Positions 1 to 10,289 of a stretch of 64,000 nt of DNA are shown in pieces. The stretch is from NCBI GenBank assembly GCA_037974335.1, contig CM075760.1:41043603-41107602 (forward strand), read 5' to 3'. A program made the translations under genes and the position numbers. The stretch is from Prionace glauca. Taxonomy: Eukaryota > Chordata > Chondrichthyes > Carcharhiniformes > Carcharhinidae. A model generated the notes under the pieces. It was not told where the DNA came from and searched no databases. It worked only from the letters and a program-made list of their open reading frames with translations. How positions within the stretch are numbered: the stretch's first letter is position 1; each line of letters starts with the position of its first letter.

Positions 1-343
1 ATATGGGGTGAGTGGAAGAGACAGTGTGAAAATGATTTGAATACGTTTTAAGCGTGTTTGGACTGATATGGTGAAAGCAGAGGCAGATTTGGGAGAATGA
101 GGCTGTGTGAGAGGGGGACTGTTGCAGAGTGCTTGTGTTTTGGAGGAAGGGTGAAAGTTTGAGATGCGGTTGTGAATGAAAGGAAGGTGTTGAACAGCAT
201 GAAAGGCTTCTGCGATGTTGCGTGTGAGATTTGAGTGAGAGCATTTGTGGGCATTTGGGGAACGAAAGGACAAAGTAAGGAAATTACAATGCTGTTGAGT
301 GTGAAGGAAGAGAGAGCATGTGGGGGTAGCGCCAGTAAGAGCA

Positions 344-414
344 GCATTGGTGGTTCAGTGGTAGAATTCTCGCTTCCCACGCGGGAGGCCCGGGTTCGAT
401 TCCCGGCCAATGCA
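344..414 (+). tRNA. tRNA-Gly (CCC)
   Basis: A 71-nt cloverleaf begins GCATTGGTGGTTCAGTGG and ends CCGGCCAATGCA, matching the vertebrate glycine tRNA core. The anticodon loop holds TTCCCAC, so the anticodon is CCC, decoding GGG. The 7-bp acceptor stem (GCATTGG with CCAATGC) and the T arm with GGTTCGATTCC are intact. The A box (TGGTTCAGTGG) and B box (GGTTCGATTCC) are present. A TTTT run lies about 20 nt downstream. It looks functional. Confidence 0.95.
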
Positions 415-841
415 AAGCTTCTTCTTTCTCCGTTTTCACTGTATATTGAAGCGAATCTCCTCTCCAAATTGGGGGAAAACAAGGGAAACATTAAGTCTTG
501 GAACTAAATCCTGAGGGAAATAGATCGCAATATTCGGAAGGAGGTGCAGTTGTGAATGGTGTTGATGATTGAGTGGCAAGTGTTGGATCTTTGGGCTACG
601 GGTGGTCAGTTCCCTTCCCTCCCGTTGAATTCCTGCCTATGATAAGAAACATGGATTCATTTTACCTGCCCGTTCATAGGAGAAACACACTACAGCAGTG
701 CTGCAGGATCAACGGAACTAAAGAGACTTGTATAGAATTGTAAACAGTGCGGTCATGCTGCAGTTCTGGAACAGGTTTTCAGAAATAGAATTGTGGCCAT
801 TGACACACTAGTTTAGAATATATTTCACTGCTGCTGTTTCA

Positions 842-862
842 GTCTCTGTGGCGCAATTGGTC

Positions 863-898
<36 letters not shown>

Positions 899-915
899 GA
901 GACCACCCAGGGACG
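842..915 (+). tRNA. tRNA-Asn (GTT)
   Basis: A 74-nt cloverleaf starting GTCTCTGTGGCGCAATTGG, with anticodon loop CTGTTAA (anticodon GTT) and T arm GGTGGTTCGAGACCACC. The acceptor pairs GTCTCTG with CAGGGAC, discriminator G. A TTTTT terminator follows at once. The A and B boxes match the consensus closely, so it is probably transcribed. Its flanks are repeated around the second Asn copy at 2672. Confidence 0.95.
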
Positions 916-1177
916 GATTTTTGCTATTTTTCTCACTATCAGCATTCACGGGCAAACAATTGCCTGCATCAACTCATTGAAAAGTCTGGAACTACGAGAG
1001 AGAGTTTGGCAGTGTACAAGCTGAGACATTGTATATACCTCTGATTCTGTGTGTGCCCTTGTATCTTTCGAGTTACCAGGATCTCTATATGTCTGCGTCT
1101 GAATCTAGTGTGCCCCTGCATCTACATGTGTCCCTGAATCTGTGTATGCCCCCCTGTATCTCTGTAGGCTCCAATAC

Positions 1178-1182
1178 CTGTG

Positions 1183-1233
<51 letters not shown>
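1178..1233. repeat. (TG)n microsatellite
   Basis: About 56 bp of nearly pure TG dinucleotides with a single interruption. Open frames across it on either strand are artefacts of the repeat. The DNA from here to about 2200 shows no gene that I recognise. Confidence 0.95.
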
Positions 1234-1235
<2 letters not shown>

Positions 1236-2209
1236 CCCTGTAAATGTCTGATTCTTTGTGCCTTTTTTAAGACTAAACGGTGAAAATGTCTGACAAACGA
1301 ATTGCAGAGGGCAGCAATGTTTACCCAGAAAGATTCTGAATTTGATTTACGTCTGATAACTGCATCGAATGTACAATTTGAAGTCTCACATAATCCCAAC
1401 TTCAATCTCCAGACATGATCTCCCAATGGGAAATGAAGAACACGAGTTATCTGCGGTGCCTGGTATAAAAAGGGCGAATACGCCAGCCGAGATCCTTCTA
1501 TAAACTCCAATCTCGGACAATATCGTTCAATATTCATATTTCAGCAACCGGTTCGCAGACTCACAAGCACTAGTGCCTGCAGTCGCTGTTGACCGCCAGC
1601 AGATGGTGGTGTTGTATCATTTTAATCACAAGGTTAGTGCAGCAGGTTTGAGGAGATATTTGAGGAAAATTTATTTCCCTGTTTCCATGGAAAGGGAACA
1701 ATCAGTAAAGCAATGGCATTAATATCTCTGTCAGTAACATTCACAGGAAAATCTGGCCGAAGGATAATGAATTTAATACTTGCATTCATATTTACCTTCC
1801 GGCTAGTGAACATGTCGATTACCAGCTAATTATTGAATAACCTTACATTTTAGTGATTTAAAGATTTGTCTATTTTATCGTCCAGACATTATCAAATAAT
1901 ATTTCATTATAATTGGACACATGTCTCTTTTTCGCTGGATTTTCCATTCCTCGGCGCTCATTTTTTTCCTTAGTCCGTTCAGAAATCCAGCCGAACCCTG
2001 CCTCTATAATATGTTCTGTGTATATGTAAATATAGTTCCTTCTTATAATTTTTGACTTTAGCACAATTCGAGCCCTAACTCACTCTGATCTATAACACAA
2101 TTTCATCCACTTCATGAACTTTTTAGTTAATATCCATCTATTCTTCTCACTCGCTCTTTGTTCGATTCCATCTATTGGACACATTTGATAGAAAAACAAT
2201 TAGTGAGAA

Positions 2210-2530
2210 AGTGTCTGCTTTATTAGTGATACACGGGTGTGTTCAGTAGTGCATGACATAGAGCCTAGCACAATAATGTCTGAGATGGAGCCTAATGTAA
2301 CGTAAGTGAACTCTTGACTAAGTAATAATAGTCCAGAGACGATGACTTGTAGCATTTATCATGGCATGTCTACATGTATTAATAAATGAAGCGGCATGTA
2401 ATGTACTGTAAACAGTTGCAAAGTCTATTGCAATAATGATTCAAATGAGTCAAACGCAGTATATAAAGAGACATGGCCTAGTGCATTACTGTACAAGACT
2501 GCACCAAATGTGTGATTGTAGTGAACACTG
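2210..2530 (-). repeat. Diverged minisatellite-like repeat (copy also near 62.5 kb)
   Basis: The reverse complement of this stretch matches 62475-62790 closely, sharing phrases such as GCACTACTGAACACA, a segment about a total of CTCCATCTCAGA, and a motif about a first base followed by TGACTCATTTGAATCAT. Related blocks sit at 60.5-61.5 kb. No coding potential is seen. Confidence 0.6.
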
Positions 2531-2671
2531 CCATGAACAGTCATAAATGGGACAACGTTAATTGTAGCCCTTACAGAAGCAAAGCCCAGTGCATTAATAA
2601 TGAAATTAAACTTCAGGTTTGGGGGATCATTGGTCACAAACTGGTTTAGAATATATTTAGCTGCTGTCTCA

Positions 2672-2745
2672 GTCTCTGTAGCGGAAATGGTCAACGCGTT
2701 CGGCTATTAACCGAAAGGTTGGTGGTTCGAGACCACCAAGGGACA
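2672..2745 (+). tRNA. tRNA-Asn-like copy with ATT anticodon (possibly decayed)
   Basis: A second asparagine-type tRNA whose 5' and 3' flanks match those of the 842-915 gene, so the pair arose by duplication. The anticodon loop reads CTATTAA, giving ATT instead of GTT. The G7 acceptor pair is lost (the 3' strand reads AAGGGAC), and the D stem (GCGG with ACGC) has one mismatch. The T arm is intact. It could be a rare A34 isoacceptor, but the stem defects make a decaying copy at least as likely. Confidence 0.7.
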
Positions 2746-3308
2746 GAATTTTATTATTTCCTCACCATCAGCATTCACGTTTAAACAGTTGCCTGTTGGC
2801 AATGGGTCCGTGGGTGCCAATAAAAAATAGCTGTGAATTGTTCCCGGCTGTACTGTTATCTGGTATTACCAATATTATTTAATGACGATTGACTTCAAAC
2901 ATATTACATATAACATTATATACATATACACATATGTCTATCTGTACACCATTACATATATATATATCATTATATATTTAAATGCTTCCATTATACTTTT
3001 AAACATATAAAAAAATTGAAAAATGAACATGTGGCTGAGTATTTGTTCTAATTCCATATTCCTGCTTCCATTCATTCCTGGAATGATCATAAATCTGTCT
3101 AACCCAAACTGAAATGTGTTCAATGATGGAGCATCAGAACCCTCTGGAGTAGATAATTTCCAAGATTCACCAACCTTTGAGTGAAACAATTTCTCCTCAT
3201 CTCAGTCCTAAATCATCAACGCCTCATCCTGAGATTGTGTCCCTGTGTAGAAATAAAACAAAATTCAGGTGGCTCATGGATAAATCAATATTTTAAAATT
3301 AGCAAGCT

Positions 3309-3380
3309 TCCCTGGTGGTCTAGTGGTTAGGATTCGGCGCTCTCGCCGCCGCGGCCCGGGTTCGATTCCCGGTCAGGGAC
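3309..3380 (+). tRNA. tRNA-Glu (CTC)
   Basis: A 72-nt cloverleaf starting TCCCTGGTGGTCTAGTGG with anticodon CTC (loop GCTCTCGCC) and T arm CCGGGTTCGATTCCCGG. The acceptor pairs TCCCTGG with TCAGGGA. The core matches vertebrate tRNA-Glu almost base for base. About 60 bp upstream and 50 bp downstream are repeated around the Glu(TTC) gene at 5158. Confidence 0.95.
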
Positions 3381-3800
3381 TGTAGATTTATTGTTGTACA
3401 ACAATCCTGTGTTACTTCCCGGTCTGCACCAGTTCTGTCGGAATCAGTATCAGGGAGATTTCCTTTTCAGTATCTGAATTGGAAATGTCACATTTCAAGA
3501 ACAAAGAAAAAAGGTAGCGACAGGTTACAAAGCGCTGATGGTACAAATGCTGAGATTATTCGAAGAATGATGAAAATGATGCATTAATGAATGGGTAGAA
3601 ATCATTGATCCCTTAGATATTTGCGAGACGAACGCTTTTAAATGTTGATGTTGGGGATAAGTTGTACAATCAGATTGAAAGTAACGGTTATCTTCCTGAA
3701 TTCAGTGACATGGGCTCTCAGGCTAACCATCGGAACCTGCAGCAACACAGCGCAGTTGAACATTACAGACAGGCTGATTTGCTGCATTAGTTTCCCAGTT

Positions 3801-3871
3801 GTTTCTGTAGTGTAGTGGTTATCACGTCCGCCTCACGCGAAAGGTCCCCGGTTCGAAACCGGGCAGGAACA
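3801..3871 (+). pseudogene. tRNA-Val (CAC)-like gene with shortened anticodon loop
   Basis: The sequence follows vertebrate tRNA-Val(CAC) from GTTTCTGTAGTGTAGTGG to CCGGGCAGGAACA, with paired acceptor (GTTTCTG with CAGGAAC) and T arm and a good B box. Between the anticodon stem halves it reads CCTCACG where the family has CCTCACACG, so two bases are missing. The anticodon loop is then five bases, not seven, and one stem pair is mismatched. RNA polymerase III could still read it, but decoding would be impaired. I call it a probable pseudogene. Confidence 0.75.
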
Positions 3872-4293
3872 CTCATTAAGCTTGCTTATGTCGGGGAAGG
3901 GATATTGTTTGGTTTCAGTTTGCTGCTGCACATTATCCGAACCTCGATGTTAAAGACATGTTATCATTTCTCTGATTTCACCCCCAAATACTTCCTGTGA
4001 AATAAGGTGCACTGACGGGGAAGTTCGATTTTGACACCGAGCATTTATTCGCATCTCGTTCAGTCTCCAACAGAATTTAATGGGTTTATAGGGGCGCAGA
4101 CAAATATGGTTATTCACCATCAGAAATTTCTGATAGTAGTGTGTGCTCAAACAGACAGATACAAGTAATACTGTAAGTGAACTGGAGGAAAAGGCGCACA
4201 TTTCACAGAAGAATCACATGACGAAAACGACACTGCGCACACTCCTGCATTCAATCTTACAACAGCAGGAAGGATCAAAATTTCAATCCATTT

Positions 4294-4362
4294 CACTCGC
4301 GTTGGGATTCGAACCCACACCTCCACGGAGATTGGAGCCTTAGACCGCTCGGCCATACAACC
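4294..4362 (-). pseudogene. tRNA-Leu pseudogene lacking the anticodon arm
   Basis: Read on the minus strand, the D arm (TGGCCGAGCGGTCTAAGGC) and T arm (GTGGGTTCGAATCCCA) of a leucine tRNA are clear. The first runs straight into the variable arm (TCCAATCTCCGTGGAGG), so the anticodon stem-loop is deleted. The acceptor strands no longer pair. The downstream flank resembles that of the intact tRNA-Leu at 6462-6543, so this is the decayed member of a duplicated pair. Confidence 0.85.
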
Positions 4363-4574
4363 ACATTGACATATGTCACAATCATATTATTGAATGGAAA
4401 TGTTTCTGAAATTCGTTTAAAGAAATGGAGTTGGGAAAGGCCATCGGGAGGATTGAGCCTGATCCTTCTCTGAATCAGGTCAGCCTGAACTGTGTAACAA
4501 ACAGAAATCATCTCACTTTAGAAACACAATGAGCTGCACTGAAGGTTCACCATCATTTAAACTGTCCTTAAGCT

Positions 4575-4790
4575 CGTCGTTTCTCAATTTCCTGTTGCTC
4601 TGTTTTTTGAAGGGAAGTGGTGGGGGGGGGGGTGGAGTTGGCCTTCGCGTGATATTCGTCTCCATCGAGTATAGACTGAAGGCTCTGAAGAAGATGTCAC
4701 AGCTTCTGAACTCTGGGGACTTACTGGAGTGGGAGAACACTCTAACTGCCGGGTCCCGGAGTAACAAGGTAACACTGAGCTGGTGATGGC
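4575..4790 (-). mobile_element. Penelope-like element fragment
   Basis: The minus strand resembles the C-terminal part of the element at 5635-6400; both encode an NI(S/T)RRP-P motif after a short hydrophobic stretch. It is a short broken relic beside a poly-G run. Confidence 0.55.
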
Positions 4791-4978
4791 GGAACCCGGG
4801 TGTTCCAATGGTGCAACGCCATCGTTTTCACCACCATGGGCTCGATGACAGGTGTCAAGTGTGGAAATAAGCAGAGTATGTTTTTATAATGAGAAACCTG
4901 CCTATTGTGTGACAGAAGAGAAGGAAGAGGAAGGCTAAAATGATGGTGATCCGCTAATTGGGAAAGTCACTGTCAGCT

Positions 4979-5022
4979 TCCCTGTTGGATCAGTGGTTTG
5001 GATTCTGCACTGTGGCCACAAG
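4979..5022 (+). pseudogene. 5' fragment of a tRNA-Glu gene
   Basis: The stretch beginning TCCCTGTTGGATCAGTGG resembles the first half of tRNA-Glu, preceded by AGCT as at the other two Glu copies. It loses similarity after the anticodon region. A dead partial copy, 179 bp before the Glu(TTC) gene. Confidence 0.55.
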
Positions 5023-5157
5023 TTTATATCACTTGTGTGTGATATAAACATGGCAATGTGAAGGAGAAACTTGTATTTGGTGAATAAAAAGACAGAAACA
5101 AAACAAAAGGCAGGTGGTTCATGGATAAATTAATATTTTATAAAGCGTTTACCAGCT

Positions 5158-5229
5158 TCCCTGGTGGTCTAGTGGTTAGGATTCGGCGCTTTCACCGCCG
5201 CGGCCTGGGTTCGATTCCCGGTCAGGGAA
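5158..5229 (+). tRNA. tRNA-Glu (TTC)
   Basis: A 72-nt cloverleaf starting TCCCTGGTGGTCTAGTGG with anticodon loop CTTTCAC, so anticodon TTC. The acceptor is fully paired and the T arm has one G-T wobble (CTGGG with CCCGG). Flanking DNA is homologous to that of Glu(CTC) at 3309, so the two isoacceptors arose from a local duplication and differ at the anticodon. Confidence 0.95.
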
Positions 5230-5634
5230 AGTAGATTTATTGCTGTACAACAATCCTGCGTTACTTCCAAGTCTGGTGGAATCAGTATTGGAGAGTCTTC
5301 CTCCTTTACGTCTGAATTAGAAATGTCACATGAAAAGAACAAAAAAGAGAGAGCGATAGGCTACAAAGCGCAGATGATATAAAATGCTGATGTTAAAATC
5401 TGGCTGTTAATGGGGAAAAATGTATTCCTTCTACTGACACAAATACCTCGCAGATCTGGGTCCAAATCTTGTGCTCAGTGACAAGAAAACACTTTCATTG
5501 AATTCAGCAGGAACGCTCCTACCTCCAGTGAAGAAGAGGCAGTTTTCACTCAGAAGCAGTAACTGTGAGATTAAGTGGAGAGGGGGATAAGGACAGGTTA
5601 AAGCAGTGTGAATTGTCTCAAGCCTGGACACTTA

Positions 5635-6400
5635 CTAGGATTTTGCAAGCCCAGGCCAAAAGGTGGGGGTTACAAGTCGTGTTTCATGAACGCAAAATCC
5701 CGGTTGAAGCCGTTCTGTGTATTTGGAATTTGGCTATCAGATCTGTTCAGCGATTCTGTGTGTCTTGAAGGCCGCCTTGGAGAAAGCTTACCCGAAGATC
5801 GGTGGTTGAATGCCCTTGACTGCCTAACTGTTCCCCGACAGGAATGGAATAGCCTTGTCGGCTGTGAAGCGGTGTCCATTCATCTGTTGTCGTAGCGTCT
5901 GCATGGTCTGGGCGGTATACCATGATACGGAATACCCTTTCATGCAGTGGATGAGGTAGACCACGGTGGCTCAGTTACATGTGTATATATGGTCTACCTG
6001 GTGGATTCTGTTCTCCCGTTTGATGATGGCATCCATTTCGATGATCCAACACATCTTGCAGAGGTTACCGTGGCGGTGGTGTGTGGTGTCATTGTCACTG
6101 TTCTCCTGCAGGCTGGGTAGTTTTCTGTGAACAATGGTCTGTTTGAGATTGCTCTGTGTTTTGAAGGCAAGTAGGGGGGTGGGAGATGGCCTTCGCGAGA
6201 TATTTGTCTTCATCAATTGCATGCTGAAGGTTCCCAAGAAGATGCTGTAGATTCTCCACTCTGGAGACATACTGGAGAAGGAAGGGTCTCTAACGTTGTC
6301 CCCTGTATGCATTCGGAGGAGGTCGGTGAGATTTCCTTTTTGCAATTTCGCGTCGGAACTGTCGATCGATGAGTCAAGCGCAATATCCCGTTCTTGCAAG
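5635..6400 (-). mobile_element. Penelope-like retroelement fragment with endonuclease region
   Basis: On the minus strand the translation runs through LLAFKTQSNLKQTIV, KLPSLQENSDNDTT, NLCKMCWIIEMDAII and IHQVDHIYTCN, then a segment ending in MQTLRQ-MNG. This order matches the reverse transcriptase to GIY-YIG junction of Penelope-like elements such as the Neptune group. It is a broken fossil with several disruptions. It lies directly upstream in window order of tRNA-Leu. Confidence 0.75.
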
Positions 6401-6461
6401 GGTGTTTGTCAAAATAAAAACGAGACCACACACACACAGCCCCCTGCATTCAACTGCTCTT

Positions 6462-6543
6462 TGGCAGTGGTGGGATTCGAACCCACGTCTCGAGAGAGAC
6501 TGGAGTCTAAATCTAGCGCCTTAGACCGCTCGGCCACACTACC
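6462..6543 (-). tRNA. tRNA-Leu (TAG)
   Basis: An 82-nt type II tRNA. On the minus strand it begins GGTAGTGTGGCCGAGCGG and ends TCGAATCCCACCACTGCCA. The anticodon loop TTTAGAC gives TAG (decoding CUA). The long variable arm (GTCTCTCTCGAGAC) folds as a hairpin typical of leucine tRNAs. The acceptor GGTAGTG pairs fully with CACTGCC. One mismatch in the anticodon stem is the only blemish. Confidence 0.93.
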
Positions 6544-6577
6544 ACATTAAACATGGTGATAATCCTGTCATTTCTGA

Positions 6578-6780
6578 AGTGGTGGAGGCTGCCTCGCTAA
6601 ATATTTTTAAAAAGCGGGTTGATAGGTTCTTGATAAGAGAGGGGATTAAGGGTTATGGGGAGAGGGCGGGAAGGTGGAACTGAGCCACGACAGATCAGCC
6701 ATGATCTTATTGAATGGCGGGGCAAGCTCGAAGGGCTAGATGGCCTACTCCTGCTCCTATTTCTTATGTTCTTATGTTCA
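6578..6780 (+). mobile_element. CR1-type LINE, 3' end fragment
   Basis: Contains the last codons of the CR1 ORF2 (AASLNIFKKRVD-type C-terminus), the 3' UTR phrase GATCAGCCATGATCTTATTG, and the terminal repeat TTCTTATGTTCTTATG. Near-identical 3' ends occur at 20.5, 35.4, 41.5 and 55.0 kb. It interrupts the duplicated flank of tRNA-Leu. Confidence 0.9.
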
Positions 6781-6784
6781 CTGC

Positions 6785-8200
6785 ATTGACACTGAAACAT
6801 GTCAAAATCAGTAGAGTTGGGATGGGCGATGAAGAAATCGTCACCGAATCAGATGATCCTGGAATGTGCAGCAAACAAAAACCATCTCCAGTCAGAGACA
6901 CAATGAGCTGCAGTGAAGGGCCGGCTCCATTTAAACTGTCCTTAACCTCGCCTGCTCCTAAGATGGGAGAATATGGCATCCTGTTGAATTTGCTGCGAGT
7001 CTTTATTTGAGAAAGGACAGGACACAAGGCGAGACTGAGATTTGTGCCTGCTGCCGGGAAATAACTGATATTTATTATCACGGATTGGAGGAGAGCAATA
7101 AAGCTTCACTTCCTGACCTACAATCAGAACAGCAGTGAAAGTGGATTTGAAACTGATGTTTTCTCACGAAGATTTGAACCTCACCCACTGCTCTGCTCAG
7201 CGTTCATTCCTTTAGGTGACTGAATTCTTCGTTCAATGCAACCAAATCCTTCCAGTTTGTTTGTTCCTGTTTCACTTTCAGATACCTTCATTAATGCTCA
7301 TCAGCGATAACTTGCTAAACTCCAGCCAGAAATTGAACAAGATTGAAACCAGTTGTTGACATCCTTGATTTCTGGATGTTTGCATCTCCCCAAGTCTCTG
7401 TCCGTCTTTGTGTCTGTGTGTGTGTGTGTTGCTCTGTGCATCAATGTGATTTTGTTCCCAGAACGAGACAGCACATTTTTACTTCACAGACTGTGTTCAC
7501 TTTTTCATTCATCTCACTGGCAAATGCAACAGAAAATAACAACGTGTTTGAAAGTAGAGAGAAAGATTGACTGATTCTGGTTTCTATTTTGATTGGGTAT
7601 TGCTTATTGATTCGATATCTGTATATCACAGAGAATAATTGGCATTTTCACTGATCAACACTTAAACAGACAGTGGATTCACTCGGTGTGATGGTGGATT
7701 CCAGTTCTATATCTGCAATCACAGCAACAACTTCTATCAGTTACTGTGAACACAGTGTTTCTAATAGTTTGAAAACATACCAAAGCATAATCTAATAGCT
7801 CTTGTATTATTTGAAATTAATATTCAGAGATCTATTTGTATATCAACTTACTGAATAACAGTGAGAACAGCAAAGCTTGAACGATGTTTCTTTGTTGCAG
7901 AAGGACACACAGTGTGTCTATGTTGAGAATATAAGTAGAAGCAGGAATAGAGGAAAACTGTGTGGCTCACGGTGCGATCAAGCCTCCAGCCTTTCAAATA
8001 ACAGCTAACTTTCCTGAATAATTTTACTACAGCAATACAGCAATAGTTTAAATTCAGGACATTCGTTGCCTGGATTGAATTCAATTCTCTGTCTAGATGT
8101 TGTGCAAATTGTTATAATTGTTACTGTTTTGAATAACAATATATTGGATTCTGAAACTTAACTCTGTTTTTCTCTTCATGTTTGCTTCCAGACCTGCTCA
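6785..8200. other. Spacer without recognised gene
   Basis: Positions 6880-6990 match 4520-4590 and belong to the duplicated tRNA-Leu flank. A short (TG)n run lies at 7412-7430. I see nothing else I can identify. Confidence 0.5.
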
Positions 8201-8204
8201 TTGA

Positions 8205-8760
8205 GGCATAGAGGTTAACAACATGGAAACAGGCCATTCGGCCCAATTTGTCCATGCCATCCTTTTTTAAACCCCTAAACTAATCCCAATTGCCCGCATT
8301 TGGCCCATATTTTTCTTTTTCTATCCTACTCATGTAATTATCTACATGTTTTTGTAAAGATAAAATTGTACCCGCATCCACTACTACTCCTGGAATTTTC
8401 AGTATGAAGTAAAAAAAATCACACCTGGACACTTTTGGATTTCTCCCCTCTCACCTTAAATCTAAGCCCTATAGCTTTATACTCCCCGACCTTTGGGAAG
8501 AGATATTGACCTTGTCTATGTCCCTCATTATTTTATAGACCTCTATAAGGTCACTCCTCAGCCTCCTACCCTCCAGAGAAAATAAAAGTCCCTCCTTATA
8601 ACTCAATCCGTCAAGTACTAATAAATCCTAATAAATCTTTTCTGCACATTTTCTATAATAGGATAACCAGAATTTGCACACGGTTTTACGAATGTGCCCT
8701 TAAAATGTCTTGTACAACTTCAACAAGACTTCCCAACCTGCTGAGAACTTTTGGAGCAAT
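8205..8760 (-). mobile_element. Degenerate CR1-type LINE 3' region
   Basis: The minus strand carries the recurring 3' end phrases of CR1 copies (CCTCTATAAGG, TCTAAGCCCT as the reverse of the C-terminal coding region, and AACAGGCCATTCGGCCCAA near the 3' end). Frames are closed throughout. An old copy. Confidence 0.7.
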
Positions 8761-8814
8761 CTATTTTTATTAAAAACATGAATTACTGTTTTTCTCATAC
8801 ACATGAACACAATA

Positions 8815-9760
8815 AATAGAAGCAGGAATGGATCACTCGGTCTATCGAGCCTGCTCTACCAATCAATGCCATCATATCCGACCTTGGGCTTCAGTTCCAT
8901 TTTCCCACTAGCTCCCTATATCCCTCAATTCCCAGACAGACCGTATTTTGTTTTCCATCACAGTCTGAAACGTGTTCAATGAAGGAGCAGCGACAACCCT
9001 CTTTGGGAGAGAGTTTCAAAGATGCGCAGCACTTTGTGTGAAGTAAATTCCTCTGATCTCATAGAACCACTGCACTGCTGAAAGAGGCCATACGGCCCGT
9101 CTGACTCTGCAACGACTATCCGACTGAGACCACATCAAGATCCCATTCCCGCAGCCCCACACACCTATCCTGCTAATCCCCCTAACCTACACACCTTTGG
9201 ACACTTAGGGACAATTTGCCAAGTCCAATCGACCTAACCAGCACATCTTTGAGCTGTGGGAGGAAACCGGGGTACCGGGAGGAAACCTATGTATAAACGG
9301 GGAGAATGGACAAGCTCCAGACGGCCCTAAACGCTCTTTTTGCTGATGCTGTTTTAGATTCCCGCCCAGTGGAAACAATCTCTCAGCGTCCACACTCTCG
9401 ACCCCATTCAGAATGGAGCAGGTTTTTATGAGATCACCTCTCATTCCTCTAAACGCAAGAGAATTTCAACCGAATTTCCTCAAGTCCTCATCACAGCGTA
9501 AACCTGAGCTTACGGGGCAAACTAACGACCCTTCACCGTATTGTCTGCAATGCAAGAATATCTTTTCTTAAATATGGAGACCAGCATTGCGAAGAATTTC
9601 CCACATGCAGTCTCAATAAACCCTCTCAACTGTAGTAATACCGACTTATTGCTGAACTCCATTCCTTTGACAAGAAAGGTCAAAATGCCATTTCCCTTTC
9701 TAACTGATTGCTAACAAACTAACTTCCTGCGCTCCTATGTACAAACAAAACCACCCACTT
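8815..9760 (-). mobile_element. CR1-type LINE 3' region interrupted by a SINE
   Basis: The 3' UTR (AGCAGGAATGG, TCGAGCCTGCTC) and C-terminal coding region occur at 8815-9062, and the upstream coding part resumes at about 9326-9760. The block between is a SINE. Minus orientation; frames closed. Confidence 0.7.
9063..9325 (-). mobile_element. tRNA-derived SINE (3' two thirds) nested in a LINE
   Basis: The reverse complement shows the shark SINE body: GGTTTCCTCCCACAGCTCAA, a segment like GTTAGGTCGATTGGACTTGG, and the 3' end GGGCCGTATGGCCTCTTTCA. It is consistent with the elasmobranch HE1/V-SINE-like families; the exact family needs a library comparison. Confidence 0.7.
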
Positions 9761-9927
9761 TTTCAAACATGCCTCTTTTTGATACTTTCATGATCATGGG
9801 AATAACTAATCACTTTTTAAAGTCACGTTGGAAATGTCGACTCTCATGTGAGCTGCCTTCATCCACTTCAAACTCCGTTGCACTTACTGTGTGTACTTTA
9901 AACTATATTTTCCAGGAAGAGTTAAGC

Positions 9928-10000
9928 AGGCTCCAGCGAGAGTCGAACTCGCGACCCCTGGTTTACGAGACCAGTGCTCTAACCACTGAGCTATGGAGCC
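9928..10000 (-). tRNA. tRNA-Thr (CGT)
   Basis: A 73-nt cloverleaf, minus strand, starting GGCTCCATAGCTCAGTGG and ending in GCTGGAGCCT. The anticodon loop TCTCGTAAA gives CGT (decoding ACG). The acceptor pairs GGCTCCA with TGGAGCC. The T arm (GCGAGTTCGACTCTCGC) and both internal promoter boxes are intact. It looks functional. The DNA between it and 10290 shows nothing recognisable. Confidence 0.95.
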
Positions 10001-10289
10001 AAAGGCTGCGCGTTTCTTGCATCAAACGTACCATAATCCGCGAAACAAGGAACAGTCTGAATTTACAGATGGGTGATCTTGAGTGGATGTGTGAGCAATT
10101 GAGATGGACAACAGGGAGTTACAAAATGCGATGTGAAAGCGGTAGAATTTAAGGCGTTTCAAATACTTCCAATGATCAGTACCTGCCATGTGTCTGTTTA
10201 GAGAATATTCTTCAGAGTTTTATGCTGATTTCATACCTCTGACTTTTCCAAATATGACACAAGTTTATCCAGCTGAATGGTTTACTTTT

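Noticed and set aside
1029-1537. Frames across the TG microsatellite
   Set aside because: Open only because of the dinucleotide repeat.
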